Notes under the pieces: generated by a model | Seen by the model: the letters and a program-made list of their open reading frames with translations, nothing else | Database searches by the model: none | Told to the model about the DNA's origin: nothing | In this document: positions 7,861 to 16,017 of the stretch, piece after piece | How positions within the stretch are numbered: position 1 is the stretch's first letter | Layout: every line of letters starts with the position of its first letter | Source of the DNA: Gammaproteobacteria bacterium | GTDB lineage: Bacteria > Pseudomonadota > Gammaproteobacteria > Pseudomonadales > Azotimanducaceae | NCBI GenBank assembly: GCA_007694905.1 | Contig: REEU01000142.1 | Span: 1 to 64,000, forward strand | Direction: 5' to 3' | Length of the DNA stretch: 64,000 bases | Program-made: the position numbers and the translations under genes

Positions 7861-9351
7861 TCAGACCCAGTCCCGGCAGAAGTACTTGATTTCGGTGAAT
7901 TCCTCCATGCCAAGCCGCCCGCCTTCGCGGCCGAGCCCCGACTGTTTCACGCCGCCGAACGGGATGGGCGCGCCAGTCACCTTGGTGCGGTTGACCGCCA
8001 CCATGCCAAACTTCAGCGCGCGGCCAACGCGGTAGATCCGGCGCGGATCCATGGTGTCCAGGTAGGCGACGAGGCCGTACTCGGTGTCGTTGGCCCAGGC
8101 AATGGCCTCGGCCTCGGTGTCGAAGGGGGCGATGGCGGCAACCGGGCCGAAGGTTTCCTCATGGAAGATCTTCGCCTCCCGGGGGACGTCGGCGAGAACG
8201 GTCGGCTGGAGGAACAGTTCCCCGGCCGGGTGGCGGTTACCCCCGGTGAGCACCTTCGCGCCGCGGGCGACTGCATCCTCGATATGGTCCAACTGCTTCG
8301 CGAGCGAGGCTGCGTTCATCATCGGACCGATGTCCGGATCGTCCATTCCCGGACCCACCGACATCGCCTCCGTCTTCGCCGTGAAACGCTTGCAGAACGC
8401 TTCGTAAATCGGTCGTTCGACCAGGATACGGTTGGCCGCCAGGCAGTCCTGGCCCGAGGTCGCGAACTTTGCCTTGATCGCCTCGTCGATGGCGTCCTCG
8501 AGGTCCGCGTCGGCGAACACCAGCACCGGCGCGTGCCCGCCGAGCTCCAGGATCAGCTTCTTCACCGTGTCCGCACACTGGCGATAGAGGAGCCGGCCGA
8601 CCTCAGTGGAACCTGTGAAGGACAGCGCCCGCACGCGCGTATCCTCAGTCCAGGGCGCACAGATGGTCGGAGCCTCGCCGGTCACGACGTTGAAGACGCC
8701 GGCGGGAATCCCAGCCCGTGCGGCCAGTTCGGCAAGCGCGGTGGCCGAGTACGGCGTTTCCTGCGACGGGTGCGAGACCACGCTGCAGCCCGCGCCCATG
8801 GCAGCTGCGGCCTTGCGGGCCAGCATGGCCGCCGGGAAGTTCCAGGGCGTGATCAGCGCGCAGACGCCGATCGGCTCCCGCCAGACCTCCATTTCCGCAT
8901 CCGGCAGGTGCGAGGTCACATTCTCCGTATTCGGTCGCTTCGCCTCTTCGGCGTAGTACTCGATGAACGAGGCTGCATAGTCGATCTCTCCGCGGGCCTC
9001 GGAAATCGGTTTGCCCTGCTCGGTGGTCATGATCCGGGCCAGGTCCTCCTTCGCGGCGACCACCAGATCGAACCAGCGGCGCATCAGCCGCGAGCGCTCC
9101 TGGGGCAGCAGTCCAGCCCAGTCGTCAAAGGCTGACTCCGCCGCATCTACGGCCCGCCGACTCTCCATGGCGTCGAGGGACGCCACGCGACCGATCAGCT
9201 GCCCGTCCGCAGGATTGTGCACCTCGATGCAGCGACCGTCGGCATTGTCGACCCATTCGCCGCCGATGAAGGATGAGTCGCGGATGAGCGCAGAGTCGTG
9301 GATTCCGTTGAATCCGGTGCCCGAAGTCGCGGCATGAATCGAATCAGCCAT
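7861..9351 (-). CDS. NAD(P)-dependent aldehyde dehydrogenase
   Basis: A 496-residue aldehyde dehydrogenase with the start set by GGAGG upstream of the ATG at 9351. Catalytic features are N171 (TPWNF), E269 (LELGGHAP) and nucleophile C303 (SGQDCLAANR). Overall it resembles succinate-semialdehyde dehydrogenases (GabD-like). The coenzyme-binding K-P-[AS] motif is changed: SHPSQETP has His at 194 where Lys normally contacts the adenosine ribose or phosphate. This could alter NAD versus NADP choice. It shares direction with the M24 hydrolase upstream, the Usp and the transporter remnant, so it may oxidise a semialdehyde from a nitrogenous osmolyte; that is inference. Confidence 0.88.
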   Translation of the reverse strand: MADSIHAATSGTGFNGIHDSALIRDSSFIGGEWVDNADGRCIEVHNPADGQLIGRVASLDAMESRRAVDAAESAFDDWAGLLPQERSRLMRRWFDLVVAAKEDLARIMTTEQGKPISEARGEIDYAASFIEYYAEEAKRPNTENVTSHLPDAEMEVWREPIGVCALITPWNFPAAMLARKAAAAMGAGCSVVSHPSQETPYSATALAELAARAGIPAGVFNVVTGEAPTICAPWTEDTRVRALSFTGSTEVGRLLYRQCADTVKKLILELGGHAPVLVFADADLEDAIDEAIKAKFATSGQDCLAANRILVERPIYEAFCKRFTAKTEAMSVGPGMDDPDIGPMMNAASLAKQLDHIEDAVARGAKVLTGGNRHPAGELFLQPTVLADVPREAKIFHEETFGPVAAIAPFDTEAEAIAWANDTEYGLVAYLDTMDPRRIYRVGRALKFGMVAVNRTKVTGAPIPFGGVKQSGLGREGGRLGMEEFTEIKYFCRDWV

Positions 9352-9493
9352 CGTCGCCTCCTTCCAAAGGAGCGCGCCCGGATTCCGTGAGGTCCGTACA
9401 GAACCGCCTCCGCGACGCGCAACGGGAAACCGGAACGGATTCCCGGATGTCGTCCGCATCAGCCTAACAGGTTGAAGGGGTGAGCTGTCCTGC

Positions 9494-9510
9494 CTGCGCT
9501 GGCAGCGCAG
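9494..9510. terminator. Possible stem-loop between the M24 gene and aldehyde dehydrogenase
   Basis: CTGCGCTG-G-CAGCGCAG is a perfect inverted repeat in the 203-base gap. As RNA it would fold to a 6-bp GC-rich stem with a 5-base loop just beyond the M24 stop. No U-tract follows, so intrinsic termination is uncertain; it may be only a transcript-processing or stability element. Confidence 0.3.
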
Positions 9511-9554
9511 CGTTGCGCGTCTGCAAGCACCGCGGTTCGGTTCGGGTGGCCAGG

Positions 9555-10787
9555 CTACTCGTCGTCACGCTTCGCCGCCTCGTCCGCGCTGACGGCCCCG
9601 GGAAGCTCGAATCGGCGCTCAGCATCCTTCACGGTGAAATCGCGGTCGAGCTGGGTGAAGAAGGATTCACAGCCATCCTCGGTGATGAGGATGGTATCGG
9701 AGATGCCTACGGTCTTGTCGCCGTCTACGCCCCACATCCAGGGGATGACATGGAAGGTCATGCCTTCACGCAGGATGGTGGACTCCCCTTGCTTCAGTGA
9801 GACGATGTAACCCTCGTCCCAGCTCGGCGGAAAGGCGATGCCAATGGAATAACCGGAGCGGGTGATGAGGCGTGCGCCCACGGTATTCGACGAGATGAGT
9901 GTACGAATCATGTTGTCCACGTCGGACACCGTCATGCCCGGTTGCGCCTGATCGTGGAGCAGATCGAGCGCGCCCTTCATCAGCTCCTGCGCCTGGCACA
10001 TCGAGTCGCTGAGTTCGCCGAGCACCACTGTTCGCATCATCGCCGTGTGATAGCGACGCAGGCACCCGCCGACCTCGATGAAGACGTGCTCGCCCTCACG
10101 CAGCTCGCGACCCTCCCAGGTGGCGTGACCGATCATGCTCCGTGGTCCCGAGGTGACGTAGGGCATCACCGCGGGGAACTCGCCGCCGGCCTTGAACATG
10201 GCCGAGCTGATTTCGGCCGCGACGTCGTTTTCGGTCACGCCGGGCACGCAGGCGTCGATGCCTGCCTGCATGCCCGCCTCGGTGGCAAGGGCGGCACGTC
10301 GCATGAGTTCGATCTCGTAGTGCGACTTGCAAACGCGGCCTTCCTCGACGACGCCGAAGCAGTCGAGCAGCTTGCCCTCGACCAGAGTCGTACGGATGAC
10401 GTCCTGATGGTAGGCGGGAAAGTAGTAGCTGTTGCGCTCGTAGCCGAGACGCTTGTTCGCCAGATTGAATTCCCGCAGCGCGTCGACGAGCATTTGGATG
10501 GCGTCCCCGGTATCGCCGTAGGGACGCGTGACCTCGACCCAGCTTCGGGCATAGACGTTGGATTCCTCCATCGCGCGCATGACCATGAACGGCTCGTCTT
10601 CGACGGGCACCACCAAGCTCTGGAAAAACGAATACCCGGTCGTCTGGTAGTTAGTCAGATAGAAGATGTTCTCCGGGTCGGTGATGATTACCGCATCGAG
10701 GTGGCGCTCGGCGATGCGCGCGCGCAGCGCCCCGAGGCGCCGTTCGTACTCGCAGAACGGAAAGGTCATGTCATCGCGCTGAATCAT
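9555..10787 (-). CDS. Creatinase-like M24-fold hydrolase with altered metal ligands
   Basis: About 410 residues: an N-terminal creatinase/prolidase domain (ITDPENIFYLTNYQTTGYSF) and a C-terminal pita-bread M24 domain. The five metal ligands of true M24 peptidases are not kept. The usual D...D pair appears as HVFIEVGG...YHTAMMRT (Glu and Ala). The His-containing GHG is GYSIGIAFPP, and the first Glu site reads MTFHVIPWMW. These changes resemble creatinase and ectoine hydrolase (DoeA), which do not depend on metal. With an aldehyde dehydrogenase downstream and an osmolyte-transporter remnant, ectoine- or creatine-like amidohydrolysis is plausible, but the sequence differs enough that I give no symbol. 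The start at 10787 is uncertain; GTG 10823 and ATG 10769 are alternatives. Confidence 0.75.
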   Translation of the reverse strand: MIQRDDMTFPFCEYERRLGALRARIAERHLDAVIITDPENIFYLTNYQTTGYSFFQSLVVPVEDEPFMVMRAMEESNVYARSWVEVTRPYGDTGDAIQMLVDALREFNLANKRLGYERNSYYFPAYHQDVIRTTLVEGKLLDCFGVVEEGRVCKSHYEIELMRRAALATEAGMQAGIDACVPGVTENDVAAEISSAMFKAGGEFPAVMPYVTSGPRSMIGHATWEGRELREGEHVFIEVGGCLRRYHTAMMRTVVLGELSDSMCQAQELMKGALDLLHDQAQPGMTVSDVDNMIRTLISSNTVGARLITRSGYSIGIAFPPSWDEGYIVSLKQGESTILREGMTFHVIPWMWGVDGDKTVGISDTILITEDGCESFFTQLDRDFTVKDAERRFELPGAVSADEAAKRDDE

Positions 10788-10889
10788 GCGGTCGCCACGT
10801 CTGGCCTGGTGAGGGTGTCCCACAGGATATCGGGAACGCCCGAAGATAGTACGTCAAGTCCATGCATTGCAGGCTGCCATCGCTGGAAC

Positions 10890-11453
10890 TCATGCCTCGG
10901 CAAAGTCGATGGCGGCATAACGCTCGATGCGAACCCCTCGAGGCCAGGCTTCCTGCTGCAGTCCCGCTTTCTCCCACAGCGCTGCGAGGAAGGACCGCGA
11001 GTCGGGTAACTGCTCCCAGACCTTCGGCAGAAACGTGGCGCGATGATCGCCGGCGACGACCAGCAAGCCGTCTTCGCGAGGCCGCAAAACAGACTGCAGC
11101 GCAGCCATGTCCGCAACGGCCAGCGGCTCCAGTGGTGTCAGGACAGAGATGGCGATCTTCAGTTCGGGCAGCTCCGCGGATGTCACCGGAGGAAAGCGCG
11201 GATCATCGAGGGCGGTCTGAACCGCACTCACCGCCACGTCCTGAGGCAACGGTTGCACCGCCTCGATGCGACCGCGGCAGCCGCGCAAGCGGCTGCCGTG
11301 AGTCAGGGTGACGAACGTGGCCCGGGGGCACCACATCGCGGACGGCCAATCTGCGGCGCGAACCGGGATCGGCAACGACGTGGCAAGGCCGTGCTCGATA
11401 CTGCTGCGCGCCAGCGTCAGCAGGCGCTTACGAAATGCATCGTCGAGCGTCAA
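10890..11453 (-). CDS. amrA: AmmeMemoRadiSam system protein A (AMMECR1 domain)
   Basis: A 187-residue AMMECR1-domain protein with the family hallmark LRGCRG (usually LRGCIG), followed by FPPV and the ISVLTPLEPL strand. It starts at a TTG that overlaps the AmrB stop codon (TTGA), so its translation must be coupled to that of amrB. Human AMMECR1 and its bacterial homologues have unknown biochemical activity. The genomic triplet with MEMO1-like and radical SAM genes is what defines the family name. A GTG or ATG start is not available nearby, which makes the rare TTG the most likely choice. Confidence 0.88.
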   Translation of the reverse strand: MTLDDAFRKRLLTLARSSIEHGLATSLPIPVRAADWPSAMWCPRATFVTLTHGSRLRGCRGRIEAVQPLPQDVAVSAVQTALDDPRFPPVTSAELPELKIAISVLTPLEPLAVADMAALQSVLRPREDGLLVVAGDHRATFLPKVWEQLPDSRSFLAALWEKAGLQQEAWPRGVRIERYAAIDFAEA

Positions 11454-12247
11454 CGCGGCGCATCCTCAAGCACCCACGCGCCGTAACCCACGACCCGGTC
11501 CGGCGGCCCGATGCTGTCAGCGGACGTGGCCAGGCCGATACGTTGAATGCGGCACCCGCGCCGCCGCGCGAGGGCGAGCAGGCCGTTCAACGGCGCCGCG
11601 CCACAGGCCTGTTTGCCCACCAGATCGGTGGCGAAGGCTTCGATGGACCGGGCGGTGTCCGCATCCAGACGTCGCGCCTGCTCGAGACCGTGAAAATGTG
11701 AGAGGTCGGTGCTGATCACGATCAGCGTCTCCGGCCCGCCCCAGACCGACTCCAGGACCGCCGCCACCTGCTCTGCCGTCGCGCCGCCCACCACCAGCGG
11801 CAGCAGGGTGAAGTCCTCGAGAACGGTCTGCAGAAAGGGCAGCTGCACCTCCAGGCTGTGCTCCTCGGCGTGGGCGGCATCGGAGACGCGCACGCCAGAC
11901 AGATCCGCCACGCGCGCACGGGCCTCGGCATCAATCGCGACCTCGCCAAGCGGCGTCGCGAAACGCTCGGCGGCGGGCAGCGCCAGCCCGGGAACCCAGA
12001 CCCGATGTGCAGGTCCGAGTAGAACGACCCGGCGTATGGCATCCGACTGCCCGGCAAGCCTCGCATAGGCCTCGCCTGCCAGCGCGCCGGAGTAGGCGTA
12101 GCCCGCATGCGGGACGACGAGCACTTTAGGTCGGCAAGGCGCATCCCGGGGCGCCGGAGCTGCAATCAGTTCGTCCAGATTCGCTCGCAGTGCGGCGCTG
12201 CTGCCCGGATAGAACAGCCCGGCGACTGCAGGGGTTCGCGTGTGCAT
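11450..12247 (-). CDS. amrB: AmmeMemoRadiSam system protein B (MEMO1 family)
   Basis: A 265-residue MEMO1-like protein. Family motifs are VAGLFYPG near the N-terminus, VVPHAGYAYSG, LLGPAHRV, EEHSLEVQLPFLQ and VISTDLSHF; the His and Asp/Cys positions in these resemble the metal site of extradiol-type dioxygenases. The ATG at 12247 has GGGAGC upstream. It is divergent from amrS (about 100 bases between starts) and overlaps amrA by four bases. The three genes form a complete AmmeMemoRadiSam locus, so the products probably act on one reaction series. Its chemistry is not settled as far as I know. Confidence 0.9.
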   Translation of the reverse strand: MHTRTPAVAGLFYPGSSAALRANLDELIAAPAPRDAPCRPKVLVVPHAGYAYSGALAGEAYARLAGQSDAIRRVVLLGPAHRVWVPGLALPAAERFATPLGEVAIDAEARARVADLSGVRVSDAAHAEEHSLEVQLPFLQTVLEDFTLLPLVVGGATAEQVAAVLESVWGGPETLIVISTDLSHFHGLEQARRLDADTARSIEAFATDLVGKQACGAAPLNGLLALARRRGCRIQRIGLATSADSIGPPDRVVGYGAWVLEDAPR

Positions 12248-12346
12248 CTCGGCTCCCGGCTTGTACCGCCCCATTGGCGCATCCATGTATGGAACCCATA
12301 ATGAAGATGGCTCGGCACGGATCAAGTGCGGGCCCTGGAGTCGAAC

Positions 12347-13426
12347 ATGAGTTCAGGCGTCACCACCCGCTACTGGCACCGGTTGGATGATGAGCGGGTA
12401 CAGTGCGATCTCTGCCCACGCCACTGCCGCATGCGCGAGGGCCAGCGCGGCCTGTGCTACGTGCGCGGCTGCGAGGATGGCGAGGTGCGACTGTTCAGCT
12501 ACGGCCGCTCCAGCGGTTTCTGCGTCGACCCCATCGAGAAGAAACCCCTGAATCACTTCCTGCCCGGCACTTCAGTGCTGTCCTTCGGCACCGCAGGCTG
12601 CAATCTGGCCTGCAAGTTCTGCCAGAACTGGGACATCAGCAAGTCCCGGGAGATGGACACGCTGGCCGATGCCGCGAGCCCGGAGCGCCTCGCGACAACG
12701 GCGCTGGAACTGGGCTGCCGCAGCGTGGCGTTCACCTACAACGACCCGGTCATCTTCCACGAGTACGCCGTCGACGTGGCCGCGGCCTGCCGAGAAGTCG
12801 GCATCCACAGCGTCGCGGTCACCGCCGGCTGGATCGATCCCGAGCCGCGGCGCGAGTTCTTCGCCGCCATGGATGCGGCCAACGTGGACTTGAAAGCATT
12901 CAGCGAGCGTTTCTACCGAGAGATCTGCGGCGGCCGGCTCGCCGATGTGCTCGACACCCTGTGCTACCTCAAGCACGAGACCGACGTCTGGTTCGAACTC
13001 ACGACGCTGCTGATTCCAAGCGAGAACGATTCCACCGGGGAACTCGAGCAGCTCACACGCTGGGTCGTGGACGAACTCGGTCCGGACGTCCCGCTGCACT
13101 TCACCGCGTTTCATCCCGACTGGAAGCTGCGTGACCGGCCACCGACGCCGCCTGAAACCCTCACCCGCGCACGCCGCATCGCCCTGGATGCAGGCATCCA
13201 TCACGCCTACACCGGCAATGTCCACGACAGCGACGGTGGCAGCACTTGGTGTCCCGGCTGCGGCACCCGGCTCATCGAGCGCGACTGGTATGCCCTAGGC
13301 AACTGGCGTCTCGATGCCGCCGGACGCTGCCTGGCCTGCAGCCGTCCCCTGGAAGGCCGGCTCGAGGCCGAACCCGGCCGCTTCGGCCGCCGCCGCGTTC
13401 CGGTACGCCTGGCCCAGAGCGGCTGA
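12347..13426 (+). CDS. amrS: AmmeMemoRadiSam system radical SAM enzyme
   Basis: A 359-residue radical SAM enzyme. The [4Fe-4S] motif C-x3-C-x2-C is CNLACKFC, about residues 78-85. An N-terminal C-x2-C-x3-C cluster (CDLCPRHCRM) and a C-terminal pair of C-x2-C motifs (CPGCG, CLACSRP) add possible auxiliary iron-sulfur or zinc sites. The family is related to pyruvate formate-lyase activating enzymes. The ATG at 12347 has GGAG six bases upstream; an in-frame GTG at 12326 is the alternative. It is transcribed away from amrB-amrA, so the intergenic region at 12248-12346 should hold both promoters. Confidence 0.92.
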   Translation: MSSGVTTRYWHRLDDERVQCDLCPRHCRMREGQRGLCYVRGCEDGEVRLFSYGRSSGFCVDPIEKKPLNHFLPGTSVLSFGTAGCNLACKFCQNWDISKSREMDTLADAASPERLATTALELGCRSVAFTYNDPVIFHEYAVDVAAACREVGIHSVAVTAGWIDPEPRREFFAAMDAANVDLKAFSERFYREICGGRLADVLDTLCYLKHETDVWFELTTLLIPSENDSTGELEQLTRWVVDELGPDVPLHFTAFHPDWKLRDRPPTPPETLTRARRIALDAGIHHAYTGNVHDSDGGSTWCPGCGTRLIERDWYALGNWRLDAAGRCLACSRPLEGRLEAEPGRFGRRRVPVRLAQSG

Positions 13427-13475
13427 TCCGGAGCCGTGTTCATCCGGCACTCGCGGCATTAATAGGCGATCGGTC

Positions 13476-14066
13476 TCAACCCATGCAGCGATTCGCGAAC
13501 ATGAAGGCTTCGTCCATGGTCCACTGGGACTCAGGCTTCTGTGCCATCTGCCGGCACCAATCGCGCGATCCCGGTTCCGCGCGCCCCGTGTTCGCGCTGG
13601 ATCCAGCTATAACATCCTCCAACTGCTCCGCGCGCATGCCCCAGGCCATGATCGCCGCCTCCAGCGCGCTGGTCAGGACCTGCGGCTGACTGTCGATCCG
13701 CATCGACTGGCGCTCGAAGCGCTGCATCGCGAGCTCCATGCGCCGATCCAGCGCAGGCAACTCGATCTTGCTGACCGTGGCATCTATCTGCTCTGCACCA
13801 AACTGCGCCACCAGCGAAGTCATGTTCTCCCCGATCGCTTCGAGCCGCGGCACGAACTCGTCATGCACCCGCTGCGCGACCGCATTGGCCGTCGCGGCAT
13901 CCTGCACCGTCGCCAGTGCCTCCCCGAAGTCCTCGAAGTACGCCACCACCATCTCGAGATGCGCCGTGAATGCGCTCTCCGGATCGCTGTGGGCACCCGA
14001 CCCACAGCCGACCACCGCCAGCAGCACGCCCATCACGAAACCATGATTCCAGGTTACCTTTCGCAT
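13476..14066 (-). CDS. Lipoprotein with DUF3012-like C-terminal domain
   Basis: A 196-residue protein starting at the ATG at 14066 with GGAGG five bases upstream. The signal peptide ends in LLAVVGCGSG, where C-G-S-G fits a lipobox and a lipidated Cys. Residues about 30-150 are mainly helical with many Glu, Gln and Ala. The last 30 residues (GSRDWCRQMAQKPESQWTMD and onward) match the small DUF3012 module, which has two conserved Cys (WC...C near the end) and a W-T pair. DUF3012 usually occurs as a tiny lipoprotein alone, so here it seems to be fused to a helical domain. Function is unknown. Confidence 0.6.
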   Translation of the reverse strand: MRKVTWNHGFVMGVLLAVVGCGSGAHSDPESAFTAHLEMVVAYFEDFGEALATVQDAATANAVAQRVHDEFVPRLEAIGENMTSLVAQFGAEQIDATVSKIELPALDRRMELAMQRFERQSMRIDSQPQVLTSALEAAIMAWGMRAEQLEDVIAGSSANTGRAEPGSRDWCRQMAQKPESQWTMDEAFMFANRCMG

Positions 14067-14278
14067 CGTGTCCTCCACCTCGTCGGCTGATCCGCCCCCG
14101 CAACAGGGAGCTCGGTGAATGCATCCTGGAACCTCGTGCCGAGGCAGGCATCCCCAGGTAGCGACCCTTAGCGTCAGCTAACGGGACTTTCGGATCAGGT
14201 CTGCACGCTCCCCGGGTCAACACAGGTCGTCACGGTCGGTACACTGCCCACCCCGTCGCCGCAGCGAGCCATCGAAGC

Positions 14279-14668
14279 ATGTCCGAACCCCAACCCCGCC
14301 GGGATCCCCGCATGCTGCATACCCGACCCGGTCCGCGACTGCTGGCGCTGCTGGGCGTCGGTCTGGTGTTCGTCTTCTACCGGCCCGGTGCCGACCCGAG
14401 CATCGTCCAGAGCGTCCTTTTGCCCCTGATCGGCCTGCTGGCCGCGTGGTACCTCACCGGATCCGTGGTGGCGGTGACGTTGACCATCATGCTGCTGGCC
14501 GGCGCCCACTCGGACCTCGATGGCACCACGACGGCGGAAACCCTGATCTATCCGGCACTGGCCGTCACCGCTGGCGCCGTGCTGCTGACTACATTGCTGC
14601 TGCGATTCCGCGACGCGATGCAGCGGCGTCGCGAAGCCCGTAAGCAGCAGAAGCCGGACGGGCCCTGA
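14279..14668 (+). CDS. Small membrane protein of unknown function
   Basis: A 129-residue protein with three hydrophobic segments at about 20-33, 42-72 and 85-106, and a strongly basic tail (RFRDAMQRRREARKQQK). This fits a small inner-membrane protein with the tail in the cytoplasm. The N-terminal stretch is also basic. I recognise no family. The 212-base gap upstream separates it from the divergent DUF3012-like lipoprotein gene. GC content and codon use resemble the neighbours, supporting a real gene. Confidence 0.55.
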   Translation: MSEPQPRRDPRMLHTRPGPRLLALLGVGLVFVFYRPGADPSIVQSVLLPLIGLLAAWYLTGSVVAVTLTIMLLAGAHSDLDGTTTAETLIYPALAVTAGAVLLTTLLLRFRDAMQRRREARKQQKPDGP

Positions 14669-14767
14669 ACCATCGGTCGGTAACGGTTGACGTAGGCCTC
14701 AGACAGGCCGAGATTCTCCATGGATCTGTTTACACAGAGGCGTTAATACCGTTGAATTAAGACCGTA

Positions 14768-14777
14768 CCGTATACGG
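14768..14777. promoter_or_regulatory. Palindrome upstream of acyl-CoA dehydrogenase operon
   Basis: CCGTATACGG is a perfect 10-bp palindrome in an AT-richer stretch, about 90 bases before the first acyl-CoA dehydrogenase. Such sites often bind TetR- or GntR-type repressors of lipid degradation. No regulator gene adjoins, and the function is inferred from position only. Confidence 0.35.
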
Positions 14778-14783
14778 AAGCGA

Positions 14784-14829
14784 AACGGGCGCATGCACAC
14801 CGGGGTGGAGCCTGTGCACTGCGCCCGTT
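14784..14829 (+). promoter_or_regulatory. Long stem-loop in the leader of the acyl-CoA dehydrogenase operon
   Basis: The arms AACGGGCGCATGCACA (14784-14799) and 14813-14829 pair over 16 bp with one bulged C at 14819, around a 13-base loop. No U-tract follows, so it is not a simple terminator. It ends 37 bases before the start codon of the first gene. It could be an RNA structure in the leader, a protein-binding inverted repeat, or a processing site. Confidence 0.55.
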
Positions 14830-14866
14830 ACCCAAAGCCGAACCAGCCAAGAGGGGCGAAGGATCC

Positions 14867-15994
14867 ATGAACTTCGAGTTCTCCGAAGACCAGAACATGC
14901 TGCGCGATCAGGCGCAGAACTTCCTGCGCGCGAAAAGCGACAGCAAGGCGGTGCGCAAGATCCTAGAAAGCGATCAGCATTACGATGAGGCGCTGTGGAA
15001 GGGGATGGTGGAACTCGGCTGGACCGGCGTCACCATTCCCGAAACCTACGGCGGCATCGGCCTCGGCCACCTGGAACTGTGCGTGATTGCCGAGGAACTT
15101 GGCCGTACGCTGGCGCCGACCCCGTTTTCCTCATCGGTGTATCTGGCCACCGAAGCCCTACTGCAGTTCGGCAGTGAAGAACAGAAGCAGGCCTGGCTGC
15201 CTAAACTGGCCGCGGGCGAAGTCATCGGCACCGTGGCCGTGGGTGAAGGCACCAAGACCGTGACCCAGCAGAACATGCAGGTGACGGCCAGGGGCGGGAA
15301 GCTCACCGGAACCAAGCTGCCGGTCGCAGACGGCGATGTCGCCAACATCGCCATCGTCATCGCCAAGGATTCCGACTCAGCTGCCTCCCTCTACCTCGTG
15401 GAACTCGGTGGCGAGGGCGTCACCCGCAGCACGGTGAAGACTCTCGATCCGACCCGCTCCCATGCCCAGATCGAATTCAAGGGCGCGGCCGGCGAACTGC
15501 TCGGCGGAGCGGGCGAAGGCTGGACGCAACTCGAGAAACTGTTCGACCGGGCCGCGATCCTGTTCGCCTGGGAGCAGGTGGGCGGGGCCGAAGCCAGCAT
15601 GCAGATGGCCCGGGACTACGCCATGGGCCGCTACGCATTCGGCCGCCCCATCGCTTCGTTCCAGGCCATCAAGCACAAGGTCGCGGACATGTACATCGCC
15701 CACACCCTGGCGCGGTCCAACTGCTACTACGGCGCCTGGGCGCTGTCGACGAACGCGCCGGAGCTGCCGGTGGCAGCCGCCACGGCGCGGGTCTCGGCCA
15801 CCGAGGCCTTCCACGAGTGCAGCAAGGAGAACATCCAGACCCACGGCGGCATGGGCTTCACCTGGGAATTCGACTGCCATCTGTTCTATCGTCGGTCGAA
15901 GCTGCTCAGTCTCAACCTCGGCAGCCTGCCGCGGTGGAAGGACATGCTGGTCACCCGCATCGAGCAGTCGAATCTCGACCACTCGAGTCAGTGA
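14867..15994 (+). CDS. Acyl-CoA dehydrogenase, small subunit type
   Basis: A 375-residue FAD-dependent acyl-CoA dehydrogenase. The N-terminal helical domain starts MNFEFSEDQNMLRDQAQNFL; the central beta domain has the GTVAVGEG region, less conserved than in classical enzymes; the C-terminal domain has YAFGRPIASFQAIKHKVADM and HGGMGFTWEFDCHLFYRRSK. GAGG precedes the ATG. It is followed 23 bases later by a second, different acyl-CoA dehydrogenase. Such unlike pairs form alpha2beta2 heterotetramers in cholesterol side-chain and other bulky acyl-CoA breakdown, where one subunit gives the catalytic base. I infer that arrangement here; the substrate is unknown. Confidence 0.88.
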   Translation: MNFEFSEDQNMLRDQAQNFLRAKSDSKAVRKILESDQHYDEALWKGMVELGWTGVTIPETYGGIGLGHLELCVIAEELGRTLAPTPFSSSVYLATEALLQFGSEEQKQAWLPKLAAGEVIGTVAVGEGTKTVTQQNMQVTARGGKLTGTKLPVADGDVANIAIVIAKDSDSAASLYLVELGGEGVTRSTVKTLDPTRSHAQIEFKGAAGELLGGAGEGWTQLEKLFDRAAILFAWEQVGGAEASMQMARDYAMGRYAFGRPIASFQAIKHKVADMYIAHTLARSNCYYGAWALSTNAPELPVAAATARVSATEAFHECSKENIQTHGGMGFTWEFDCHLFYRRSKLLSLNLGSLPRWKDMLVTRIEQSNLDHSSQ

Positions 15995-16017
15995 GCACGG
16001 GCTGAGGAGAAACGATC

